Assembly: GCA_947846985.1 (NCBI GenBank)
Contig: CANTUZ010000025.1
Coordinates: 4,772,100 to 4,836,099, forward strand
Length of the DNA stretch: 64,000 bases
Direction of reading: 5' to 3'
From: Fratercula arctica
Lineage: Eukaryota > Chordata > Aves > Charadriiformes > Alcidae
Part shown: positions 33,906 to 43,086 of the stretch, in pieces
Numbering within the stretch: position 1 is the stretch's first letter
How the letters are laid out: the number at the start of each line of letters is the position of its first letter
Translations under genes and position numbers: made by a program
Notes under the pieces: generated by a model
Seen by the model: only the letters and a program-made list of their open reading frames with translations
Database searches by the model: none
What the model was told of the DNA's origin: nothing

Positions 33906-35164
33906 GATCTCTGCCCATATTTTCCATACAGACAATTTGGCCTCTGTCTTTAACACTGATGATGGGCCCTGAGATCCCCGGAGCCCTGTGTTGGAAGACT
34001 GTGACTGGAGGAATGATAAACTCCCAGCTGACTCTGAACTTGTTCAAGACTGGCTGCTCCAGATGAATGCACATAAGTCTATGGGGCTCGATGGGATTCA
34101 TCCCAGGGTACTCAAAGAGCTGGCAGATGTTATTGCGGAACCTCTCTCCATTATTTTTCAGTGGTCTTGGGAGTCTGGAGAGGTCCCAGTCAACTGGAAG
34201 CTGGAAAATGTCTCAATTTTCAAGAAGGGTAAGGAAGACCCTGGCAATTACAGGCCTGTCAGTCTCCCTTCAGTGCCTGGTAAAATTATGCAGAAGGTTA
34301 TTCTGGGAGTTACTGAAAAACACTTGAGAGACAATGCAGTCATTGATCATAGCCAGCACAGGTTCACAAGGGGAAAGTCCTGCTTAACTAAACTTCATTT
34401 CCTTTTACGACAAGGTCATCCATCTAGTTGACCAAGGGAAGCCAGTAGATGTGTTTTGGGGGGATTTTAGCAAAGCTTTTGATACTGTCTTTCACAGTAT
34501 CCTTCTGGACAAAACGTCTAGCACACAGCTAGACAAGTCCAAAATACATTAGATGAGCAATTGGCTGATGGGTCTGGCTCAAAGAGTTATAGTAAATGAG
34601 GTTACATCAGGCTGGCAACCAGTCATCAGTGGGGTTCCCCAGGGCTCAATTTTAGGGACAGTGCTCTAATGTTTTTATAAATGATCTGGACACAGGAGTC
34701 GAATGTACATTAAGTAAGGTTGCCAATGATACTAAATTAGGAGGAGCTGTGGCCTCCCTCGAGGGTAGAGAGGTCTTACAGAGAGATCTGGACAGACTAG
34801 AGAGCTGGGCAATCACCAACTGTATGAAATTTAACAGGAGCAACTGCTGGATTCTGCACCTGGGATGGGGTAATCCTGGTTATATGTACAAATTGGGGGA
34901 CAAGAGGCTGGAGAGCAGCCCCGCGGAAAGAAATCTGGGGGTTTGGGTTGATGGCAAGTTGAATATGAGTCAACAATGTGCCCTGGCAGCCAAAATGGCC
35001 CCCCAGGGAAGTGGTCATGGCACTAAGCCTGTCAGAGCTCAAGGAGCATCTGGACGACACTCTTAGTCATATGGTTTAGTGTTAGGTAGTCCTGGGAGGA
35101 GTAGGGAGTTGGACTCAATGATCCTTATGGGTCCCTTCCAACTTGAGATATTCTATGATTCTAA
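33906..35164 (+). mobile_element. CR1 LINE copy G inside the Polinton polymerase gene
   Basis: A sense, 5'-truncated CR1: the RT starts near 33,950 and reads NAHKSMGLDGIHPRVLKELA, RGKSC and, with frameshifts, on to the C-terminus (LESWAITNCMKFNR near 34,796-34,840). It has an internal deletion near 34,995, and it ends with the CR1 tail ttctatgattct at about 35,150-35,163. More diverged than copy F. On both sides the minus strand reads polymerase, with only about ten codons missing at the site. Confidence 0.85.
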
Positions 35165-35444
35165 TTTAAGCACAGTTTGGCAATTAGGCATTTGACAGGG
35201 TTTTTCTTAATATGTTCAGGCCACAAAATGATGTCTTCTTTCTGCCTGTAATCTTCAAAATATTTAGCGATTTTGTCATCATCTGTGTATCAGGCTGGGT
35301 AGCCTGAAGCTTTGTGCTTCTGGCAGAGCTGGAATTTTATATACTCTGAGAAGAGTGTTACATCTCTGTGAATACTTCCCACTGTGAATAATTTGAGTGG
35401 TTTCTCAGTCTTCTAGTTATCACAGAAGGAAATCTGTTGCTGTG
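35165..35444 (-). pseudogene. polB: Polinton family B DNA polymerase, upstream part
   Basis: Read on the minus strand toward the CR1: HRDVTLFSEYIKFQLCQKH, then, after KASGYPA and a stop, YTDDDKIAKYFEDYRQKED and NPVKCLIAKLCLN. This is the region before the conserved N-x-x-x-G-K-type block of the polymerase; the next residues after the CR1 (NTTIVR) follow in the usual order. The exonuclease domain and N-terminus are not present: the LTR at 35,445 begins right beyond. Confidence 0.75.
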
Positions 35445-36110
35445 TGTATTGGGTTTTTGTGGCAAAGTTTTGGTAGCAGGGGAGCTGCAGGGGTGGCTTC
35501 TGTGAGAAGCTTCCTCTATGTCCGATAGAGCCAGTGCCAGCTGGCTCCAAGACGGACCCACTGCTGTTCAAAGCTGAGCCAGTCAGCAACAGTGGTAGTG
35601 CTTCTGGGATAATATATCTAAGAAGAGGAAAAAACTGCTGTGCAGCAGCAGCCAGAAAGAAAGGAGTGAGAATATGTGAAAGAAACAACTATGCAGACAC
35701 CAAGGTCAGTGGAGAAGGAGGGGGAGGAGGTGCTTCAGGTGCTGGAGCAGAGATTCCCCTGCAGCCTATGGTAAAGCCCATGGTAAAGCAGATTGTCCCC
35801 TTGCAGTCCATGGAGGTCCACAGTTGAGCAGATATCTACTGCAGCCCATGGAGGACCCCACTCTGGAGCAGGTGGATGCTCCCAAAGGAGGCTGTGACCC
35901 CATGGCGAACTCATGCTGGAGCAGGCTCCTGGCAGAACCTGTGACCCTGTGGGGGACCCATGCTGAATCAGTCCGTTCCTGCAGGACTGCACCCGTGGAA
36001 AGGACCCACACTGGAGCAGGTCTTGAAGAAATGCAGCCCATGGGAAGGATCCACATCGGAGAAGTTTGTGGAGGACTGTCTCCAATGCATGGGACGGTAC
36101 ACTGGAGCAG
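35445..36110 (+). mobile_element. LTR, 44,689 family, 3'-truncated
   Basis: Begins TGTATTGGGTTTTTGTGGCA like the LTRs at 44,689 and 49,515. It contains the family's imperfect internal repeats built around 'ccatggagaggacccacactggagcag'-type sequence (shown here in diverged units). It stops at 'actggagcag', where an antisense LTR starts. The last third of the LTR is absent. Confidence 0.8.
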
Positions 36111-36395
36111 TGTGGAATAATTACTAATTTGGCTAAAAATACAAAAGTACAACATTGTTCACACATTAAGGAAAAGTATAAAATCAAGAGGCTTCTGAGG
36201 TAGAAAACAGCCGCAGCTGGCATGAAGAATACAACATCCGCGGTTCCCTGATAAGGATGCTTGTGAAGCTACATGAGGTACGGGGCGGGATGCAATTATT
36301 CCGCAGCTTTACCTTATGATGTATAGCAGATACGGGGACGGGACGATACCATGAAACAGATAAGCTGCCAATTAGCTGCCTGCTCTGTATGTAAA
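36111..36395 (-). mobile_element. Antisense 3' part of a 5,965-family LTR
   Basis: The reverse complement ends in AGTAATTATTCCACA and matches the last ~280 bp of the LTR at 5965-7126, including 'ctgctatacatca', 'gtagcttcacaagca' and 'ccagctgcggctg'. Beyond about 36,395 the match fades, so it is a truncated or diverged copy. Confidence 0.75.
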
Positions 36396-36861
36396 ACAAT
36401 GCCACACTGTATGTAAAACAATGCTTCTGTTTAATATGAATTAAATAGCTGATCTCTTTTATTCCCTACTCTCTTTTCTTCCTAGTTCAGAAAATAAGAT
36501 AATATACTGTTAGTTATACACGTCTGAAATGCCTTATAGCACACAGGAAGTTACCTCGTAACCGCTCTGCCTCAGGTAAGTGAGAGTATATAGATATAAC
36601 ATGATACTAAGAACAACTAAATCAGGTTCATAAATCATATTTGCAATGCACAAATAGCCATACAAGATCAGCCAAATTCTTTAAGAGGATTCCAGAACAG
36701 GGTCAATTGCCCACTTAAAGTCAAATTAATTCTCAAAATAGGGTTTAAGGTGGATTTAAATAATTCAAGGACAATCTTCAGCACTGCAATGAAATTTGTC
36801 TTTCTCCCCTGGAACTGATCTCAGTACAACCATGACATTGATCTCTAGGGACCCTGTTTTC
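36396..36861. other. Unassigned stretch before the provirus
   Basis: No coding sequence recognised on either strand; I looked specifically for more polymerase sequence and saw none. Confidence 0.35.
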
Positions 36862-36866
36862 TCTGT

Positions 36867-37198
36867 TGTCCTGATTCCAGCAGAGACAGGGTTAAGTATT
36901 CCATGCCATGTGAGCCACGCCCACCCTGAGATTAAAAGGAGGGAGGGGGCAGGCAGTCGGGTTTGGAGCAGGCTGGCGCGTCCCAGGTCTGGACCAGCGG
37001 GGAAGCGGCGGTTCCGTATGCGTGTTTGTATATTTCTCTGTCGGTGTTACTGTTGTTGTTTTCTTGTTCCCTTTGCTGTTCTGTTAAACTGCCTTTGTCT
37101 CAACCCAAGAGTTTTGCCTTTTTCTTTTGATCCTTACCGGGAAGCGCTGAGCGAGCGACACGTGCTTCTTTGTTGCCGTCTGAGGCCAAACCACGACA
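36867..37198 (+). repeat. 5' LTR of the ERVL-like provirus
   Basis: Starts TGTCCTGATTCC and ends CCAAACCACGACA. A TATA-like attaaaagg lies near 36,930, and gttaaactgcc near 37,084. It would hold promoter and polyadenylation signals. Confidence 0.9.
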
Positions 37199-37206
37199 GT
37201 CCTTTT

Positions 37207-37224
37207 TGGCGCCCAACGTGGGGC
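37207..37224 (+). promoter_or_regulatory. Primer binding site, tRNA-Lys1,2 type
   Basis: TGGCGCCCAACGTGGGGC is the sequence known from betaretroviral primer binding sites complementary to tRNA-Lys1,2. It lies 8 bp downstream of the 5' LTR. Confidence 0.85.
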
Positions 37225-37301
37225 TCGAAGGGTTGAGACAAAGACAGAATCCAACTAGAGCTTGAAAAATGAATTTGTTAGGTAAATAGTCGCTGGTCAC
37301 T

Positions 37302-39275
37302 ATGTTGCTTAGTTTGTTCTCATGGCTGTGTTATGTAAATTCCTATGTGTCTTATGCACTCCCTGTGATGACATTTGTTACTTCTGGGAGGGGGATGAGG
37401 ATTATCATTTTACTGTCCTGTGCAATATCGGCTTATGATATGATAACATCATTTGTTAGACGGTTACTTTGGGGCGTTTATGTGGTATTGCTGTCCTGTC
37501 TGTACATTGGGCACCACCTCTCAGAATTCATTAATAATTACACTCAGTCTATGGGGGAAACAGGAGGGGACACTTTCCCCAGCTCGTTTGCCTCCCTTTT
37601 CTCCTTCGGGTCAGGTATGACAGCTTTTGAGAATTTTCAATATCCTTGGGATGCTCAAACCAGCATGTTCCTAGTGTTATGTCTGCTGAATATGTTCCAG
37701 GTCTCGTTTAGGGTTAAACAACTATTTAAGACTACCACCCAGAGCTCTGCTCCGAGGCTGGACAGTCAGGGGTGGCATGGCATGTGGGAGAACATGGGCA
37801 GGTACTTAGAGAACTTCTCGCCTCCAATGGTCTGGGACTTCACCCCTGAACAATTACAGGACCCTGATAGAATAGTAGAATATCTGAAGGGAAAATGCTG
37901 TGGCTATTCCAGAGAGGCACAACTCACTGCATTGTGCTGGGCCCTGGCTAGTGTCTACCAGGCACTGCTCAGTGCTATGCAGCACCCTCAGAAGAAAAAG
38001 ACAGAGACCAGACCAGCAGGCGCTGCGGCTGCTGCGGCCCCTGCGGCAGGCACTGCTGTGACAGGCACTGCGGCTACCGCGACCCCTGCGACAGGCACTG
38101 CGACTACCGTGACCCCTGCGACAGCCACTGCAGCTACTCCAACCCCGGTGGCAGCCACTGCTGCTGAACCAGGGAACCAACCCGTGCCAGTATCCGTTGC
38201 CCCCATACAGAAGAAGAAGTACACAAAGAAATCAGTTAGCTTAGTAAGAGATGATGATGAACCAGGGCCATCACAAGGATAGGAGGAAGAGGCAGAACCA
38301 GAGATAATTACCCAATCCCTATCCTTGAGTGAGCTGCGGGATATGCGAAAAGATTTTAGCCGACTTTCAGGTGAGCACATTGTCACCTGGCTGCTTCTGT
38401 GTTGGGATAACAGGGCCAGTAGCCTGGAATTAGAGGGTAGGGAAGCCAGGCAGCTGGGATCCCTGTCTAGGGAAGGCGGCATTGACAAGGCAATTGGAAA
38501 GAAGACCCAAGCCCTCAGCCTCTGGAAACAACTCCGGTCAGGCGTGAGGGAGAGGTATCCCTTCAGTGAAGATGTTGTATGTCAACCAAGCAAGTGGACC
38601 ACCATGGAAAGAGGTATCCAGTACCTGAGAGAAGTAGCCGTGCGGGAGATGATTTATTATGACTTGGACAATGCAGACTTACCCACAGACCCTGATGAGG
38701 TGCACTGCACAAGGCCCATGTGGCGGAAGTTTGTACAGAGTGCACCATCGTCATATGCCAACTCACTGGCAGTAATGGAATGGAAGGGTGAAGAAGGACC
38801 AACGGTGGATGAGGTGGCTGGCCGCCTCTGGCGATATGAAGAAAGCCTCTCTTCCCCCCTTGTCTCAGCTGTGGAGAAACTGTCCCGGAAGGTTCAGCAA
38901 CTTGAAGAGAATTTGTCCTACTCCCCACCTGTACGGGCCGACATCTCAGCTATTAGGAGCAGGCATTTCCCCACTCAAGAGAGAGAGTACAAAGGGTACA
39001 CACCACGAGGCACCCTGTGGTTCTACCTGCGAGACCATGGAGAGGACATGAGGAAGTGGGATGGACAACCTACTTGGATCCTGCGGACACGGGTACAGGA
39101 GTTGCAAGGAAGGACAACCACAAAAGGAGATCCCTCCAGGAAAAGTGCCGCCCCAGTTTCCAGTGGGCAGTTCCCCAGACAGAGCAGAAGGCCTGATCTT
39201 GCTTCTGATCCTCTTGAAGGAACCTCCAAGTCCTTTCTGCAAGAAGTGAGTACCGGATACCATGACCAGCATTAG
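37302..39275 (+). pseudogene. gag: gag of the ERVL-like provirus, one internal stop
   Basis: One frame of 657 codons with an in-frame TAG at 38,280. The first ~150 residues are unusual for Gag: several hydrophobic stretches (MRIIILLSCAISAY, WGVYVVLLSCLYIG, SMFLVLCLLNMFQV) could cross or enter a membrane. A middle segment has three imperfect 30-bp repeats (38,061-38,150) encoding an Ala/Thr/Pro-rich linker, followed by KKKYTKKS. The part after the stop (LSELRDMRKDF, then SLWKQLRSGVRERYPF) looks like capsid. No CCHC zinc knuckle is present. An upstream in-frame ATG at 37,269 leads to a stop after six codons, so 37,302 is the better start. The frame ends in TAG at 39,273, just before protease. 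Confidence 0.8.
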
Positions 39276-39640
39276 AGGGGCCCTGCCTCCAGCCAGGTGG
39301 AGGAAAGGGACAACCGGGTTTATTGGACAGTGTGGATTCGATGGCCTGGCGCATCAGACCCACAGGAGTATAAGGCTCTAGTGGACACAGGAGCACAGTG
39401 CACCCTAATACCATCAAGCTATAGAGGGGCAGAACCCATTTCTATTTCTGGGGTCACAGGGGGATCCCAAGAGTTGACTGTACTGGAGGCGGAAGTGAGC
39501 CTAACTGGGAATGAGTGGCAAAAGCATCCCATTGTGACTGGCCCAGAGGCTCCATGCATCCTTGGTATAGATTACCTCAGGAGAGGGTATTTTAAGGACC
39601 CAAAGGGGTATGGGTGGGCCTTTGGCATAGCTGCCTTGGA
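39276..39640 (+). pseudogene. pro: Protease domain of the ERVL-like provirus
   Basis: Retropepsin that would process Gag-Pol. In the same frame as gag: the active-site block LVDTGAQ at 39,378-39,398 (usually DTGA/S), a flap-like region, and ILGIDYLRRG near 39,558-39,588. It follows the gag TAG by 21 bp in frame, so readthrough or a fused precursor are both possible in the ancestor. No lesion within the domain. Confidence 0.85.
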
Positions 39641-41100
39641 GACGGAGGAAGTTAAACAGTTGTCTACCTTGCCTGGTCTCTCGGAGGACTCTTCTGTTGT
39701 GGGGTTGTTGAGGGTCGAAGAACAGCAGGTGCCGATTGCTACCACAACGGTGCATCGGCAGCAATATCGCACTAACCGAGACTCTCTGATTCCCATCCAT
39801 AAGCTGATTCGTCAGCTAGAGGTTCAAGGAGTGATCAGCAAGACTTGCTCGCCTTTTAACAGTCCCATATGGCCGGTGTGAAAATCTAATGGAGAGTGGA
39901 GGCTAACTGTAGACTATGGTGGCCTGAATGAAGTCACGCCACCGCTGAGCGCTGCTGTGCCGGACATGCTAGAACTCCAGTATGAACTGGAGTCCAAGGC
40001 AGCCAAGTGGTATGCCACGATTGATATAGCGAATGCATTTTTCTCAATCCCTTTGGCAGCAGAGTGCAGGCCGCAGTTTGCTTTCACCTGGAGGGGCATC
40101 CAGTACACCTGGAATCGACTGCCCCAGGGGTGGAAACACAGCCCCACCATTTGCCATGGACTGATCCAGACTGCACTGGAACAGGGTGAAGCTCCAGAAC
40201 ATCTGCAGTACATTGATGACGTCATTGTATGGGGAAACACAGCCGAAGAAGTTTTTGAGAAAGGGGATAAAATCGTCCGAATCCTTCTGAAAGCTGGTTT
40301 TGCCATAAAACGAAGTAAGGTCAAGGGACCTGCGCAGGAGATCCAGTTCTTAGGCATAAAATGGCAAGATGGACGCCGTCAGATCCCAATGGATGTGATC
40401 AACAAAATAGCAGCTATGTCTCCACCAACTAGCAAAAAGGAAACACAAGCTTTCTTAGGCATTGTGGGTTTTTGGAGGATGCATATCCCAGATTACAGTC
40501 TGATTGTAAGCCCTCTGTATCAAGTAACCCGGAAGAAGAAGGATTTTAAATGGGGTCCTGAGCAATGACAAGCTTTTGAACAAATCAAACAGGAAATAGT
40601 CCATGCAGTGGCCCTGGGGCCAGTCCGGGCAGGACAAGATGTTAAAAATGTGCTCTACACCGCAGCCGGGGAGAATGGCCCTACCTGGAGCCTCTGGCAG
40701 AAAGCACCAGGGGAGACCCGAGGTCGACCCCTAGGGTTTTGGAGTCGGGGATACAGAGGATCCGAAGCCCGCTACACTCCAACAGAAAAGGAGATATTGG
40801 CAGCATATGAAGGGGTTCGAGCTGCTTCAGAGGTGGTTGTTACAGAAGCGCAGCTCCTCTTAGCACCTCGACTGCCGGTGCTGGGTTGGATGTTCAAAGA
40901 AAGGGTCCCCACCACACATCATGCAACTGATGCTACATGGAGTAAGTGGATTGCACTGATCACACAGCGAACTCGAATGGGAAACCCCAGTCACCCAGGA
41001 ATTCTGGAAGTGATCATGGACTGGCCAGAAGGCAAGGATTTTGGAATGTCACCAGAGGAGGAGGTGACGCGTGCGGAAGAGGCCCCACCATATAATGAAC
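39641..41100 (+). pseudogene. pol: Reverse transcriptase of the ERVL-like provirus
   Basis: In the same frame as protease. FNSPIWPV leads to a TGA at 39,879, and WRLTVDYGGLNEVTPP continues directly. Then IDIANAFFSIPL, LPQGWKHSPTICHG and the catalytic YIDD at 40,209-40,220. A second TGA at 40,566 follows KWGPEQ in the connection region, and the frame is then open to RNase H. Both TGA codons could be CGA before CpG loss. The block order and the NAFFSIPL and PPTSKKETQ segments are typical of ERVL-class enzymes. Confidence 0.9.
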
Positions 41101-41560
41101 TGCCAGAAAATGAGAAGCAATATGCCCTGTTCACTGATGGGTCCTGCCGGATTGTGGGAAAGCATCGAAAGTGGAAGGCTGCTGTGTGGAGTCCTACACG
41201 ACAAGTTGCAGAAGCCAGTGAAGGACAAGGTGAATCGAGCCAGGTTGCAGAGGTGAAAGCCATTCAGCTGGCTTTGGACATTGCCGAGCGAGAAAAATGG
41301 CCAGTACTTTATCTCTACACTGACTCATGGATGGTGGCAAATGCTCTGTGGGGGTGGTTACAGCAGTGGAAGCAGGGCAACTGGCAGCACAGAGGCAAAC
41401 CCATCTGGGCTGCTGAACTATGGCGAGATATTGCTGCCCGGATAGAGAATCTGGTTGTGAAAGTACGCCACGTAGATGCCCACGTACCAAAGAATCGGGC
41501 CACGGAGGAACATCAGAACAACCAGCAGGTGGATCAGGCTGCTAGGATTGAAGTGGCTCA
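41101..41560 (+). pseudogene. pol: RNase H domain of the ERVL-like provirus
   Basis: The catalytic block FTDGS is at 41,130-41,144, followed by SQVAEVKAIQLAL with the active-site Glu, YTDSWMVANAL with the third acidic residue, and KVRHVDAHVPKN near 41,460-41,495 with the late His-Asp part. The whole domain is free of stops or frameshifts. Confidence 0.88.
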
Positions 41561-42461
41561 GGTGGATCTGGATTGGCAACGTAAGGGTGAACTATTCATA
41601 GCTCGATGGGCCCATGAGACCTCAGGCCATCAAGGAAGAGATGGGACATATAGATGGGCTCGTGACCGAGGGGTGGACTTGACCATGGACACTATTGCAC
41701 AGGTCATCCATGAATGTGAGACATGCGCTGCAATCAAGCAAGCCAAGCGTTTGAAGCCTCTTTGGTATGGAGGACGATGGTTGAAATATAAATATGGGGA
41801 GGACTGGCAGATTGATTATATCACACTGCCATGAACCCGTCAAGGCAAGCGCTATGTGCTCACAATGGTGGAAGCAACCACTGGATGGCTGGAAACATAC
41901 CCTGTGCCCCATGCCACTGCCCGGAATACTATCCTGGGCCTTGAAAAGCAAGTCCTGTGGCGACATGGTACCCCAGAGAGAATGGAGTCGGACAACGGGA
42001 CTCATTTCCGAAACAGCCTCATAGACACCTGGGCCAAAGAGCATGGTATTGAGTGGGTATATCACATCCCCTATCGCGCACCAGCCTCTGGGAAGATAGA
42101 ACGGTACAATGGACTGTTAAAAACTACACTGAGAGCAATGGGTGGTGGGACCTTAAAACATTGGGATGCACATTTAGCAAAGGCTACCTGGCTAGTTAAC
42201 ACCAGGGGATCTACCAATCGGGCTGGCCCTGCCCAATCAAAACTTCCACGTACCCTAGAAGGGGATAAAGTCCCCGTAGTGCACATGAAGAATATGTTAG
42301 GGAAGACAGTCTGGGTTAGTCCTGCCTCAGGCAAAGGCCAACCCATCTGTGGGATTGCTTTTGCCCAAGGACCTGGGTGCACTTGGTGGGTAATGCAGAA
42401 GGATGGGGAAGTCCGATGTGTACCTCATGGGGACTTGATTTTGGGTGAGAATAGCCAATGA
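41561..42461 (+). pseudogene. pol: Integrase of the ERVL-like provirus
   Basis: An HHCC zinc-binding N-terminus (HETSGHQG ... HECETCAA, 41,611-41,733) is followed by the catalytic core: Asp in WQIDYITLP, then a TGA at 41,832, then Asp in MESDNGTHF and Glu in SGKIERYNG, with exactly 35 residues between these two (DD35E). The C-terminal part (ARVPKL-like SKLPRTLEGDK, then VRCVPHGDL) ends at a stop at 42,459. The TGA lies in LP-stop-TRQGK and again could be a former CGA. Confidence 0.9.
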
Positions 42462-42745
42462 ATCAAATCATCTGTAACACTGTCACTGTATGTCCTCGTT
42501 ACTATAATTGCTATCGGCTGTACTGCAGTAAGAATCACCCAAATTAAGGACAGATGGACTTTGATGAAGAATTGAGTAAAGCAAAGTGGTGATGGGATCA
42601 GAGCTGATGCCCAGCAACTTCCTCAAGATCTGCATCTTCGGCCCATGGACTGTGTGCATGAGCTACGCTGGGTACACCAGTCACATGTTCCAAAAACTGT
42701 AAGATCTGGGCGTGGCAAAAATGGTATGGAATAAGGGGTGGATAA
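42462..42745 (+). other. Non-coding 3' region and polypurine tract
   Basis: Holds no env-like frame. A purine-rich run, ggaataaggggtggataa (42,728-42,745), lies directly before the 3' LTR and is the likely plus-strand primer. Confidence 0.6.
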
Positions 42746-43081
42746 TGTCCTGGTTCCGGTGGGGACAGGGTTAAGTATTCGATCCCATGTGAGCCACGCC
42801 CACCCTGAGATTAAAAGGAGGGAGGGGGCAGGGCGTTGGGTTTGGAGTGGGCTGGCATGTCCCGGGTCCGGACCGGTGGGGAGCGGCGGTTCCGTAATCG
42901 CGTTTGTATATTTCTCTGTCGGTGTTATTGTTGTTGTTTTCTTGTTCCCTTTGCTGTTCTGTTAAACTGCCTTTGTCTCAACCCAAGAGTTTTGCCTTTT
43001 TCTTTTGATCCTTCCCGTACCGGGAAGCGCTGAGCGAGCGACACGTGGTTCTTTGTTGCAGTCTGAGGCCAAACCACGACA
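42746..43081 (+). repeat. 3' LTR of the ERVL-like provirus
   Basis: Starts TGTCCTGGTTCCGG and ends CCAAACCACGACA. Differs from the 5' LTR at about 24 positions and two indels (by eye, near 7%), mostly in the first half. Confidence 0.9.
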
Positions 43082-43086
43082 TCTGT

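Larger units (their letters stand above)
25036..35444. mobile_element. Polinton/Maverick (adintovirus-like) relic, split by two CR1 insertions
   Basis: Six protein remnants of this element class lie in one block: integrase and penton-type capsid on the plus strand, then two small proteins, packaging ATPase and family B DNA polymerase on the minus strand. Removing the CR1 copies at 26,354-30,945 and 33,906-35,164 rejoins both interrupted genes almost codon to codon and leaves about 4.6 kb. Complete elements are usually 15-20 kb. No terminal inverted repeats, major capsid (hexon) or adenain-type protease were recognised. Both outer borders are undefined; LTRs lie within 260 bp on the left and directly on the right. 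Every gene carries frameshifts or stops. Confidence 0.85.
36867..43081 (+). mobile_element. ERVL-like endogenous provirus, two LTRs, no env, TSD tctgt
   Basis: A complete 6.2-kb provirus. The target duplication tctgt (36862-36866 and 43082-43086) is perfect. LTRs of 332 and 336 bp differ by about two dozen substitutions and two indels counted by eye. A Lys1,2-type primer binding site lies 8 bp after the 5' LTR. gag, protease, RT, RNase H and integrase lie in a single frame from 37,302 to 42,461 with five stop codons and no frameshift. About 280 bp separate the integrase stop from the 3' LTR, so there is no env gene. The RT is class III (ERVL) in type. Confidence 0.9.

Noticed and set aside
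35534..36223. Long overlapping frames on both strands at 35.5-36.2 kb
   Set aside because: They lie in the internal repeats of an LTR family; related LTRs at 45.0 and 49.9 kb show similar artefactual frames.
36396..36861. Polymerase N-terminus of the Polinton beyond the LTRs
   Set aside because: Minus-strand reading shows only stop-rich sequence without polymerase blocks.
37269..37289. Alternative gag start at 37,269
   Set aside because: The same frame hits TAG after six codons; 37,302 gives the long frame.
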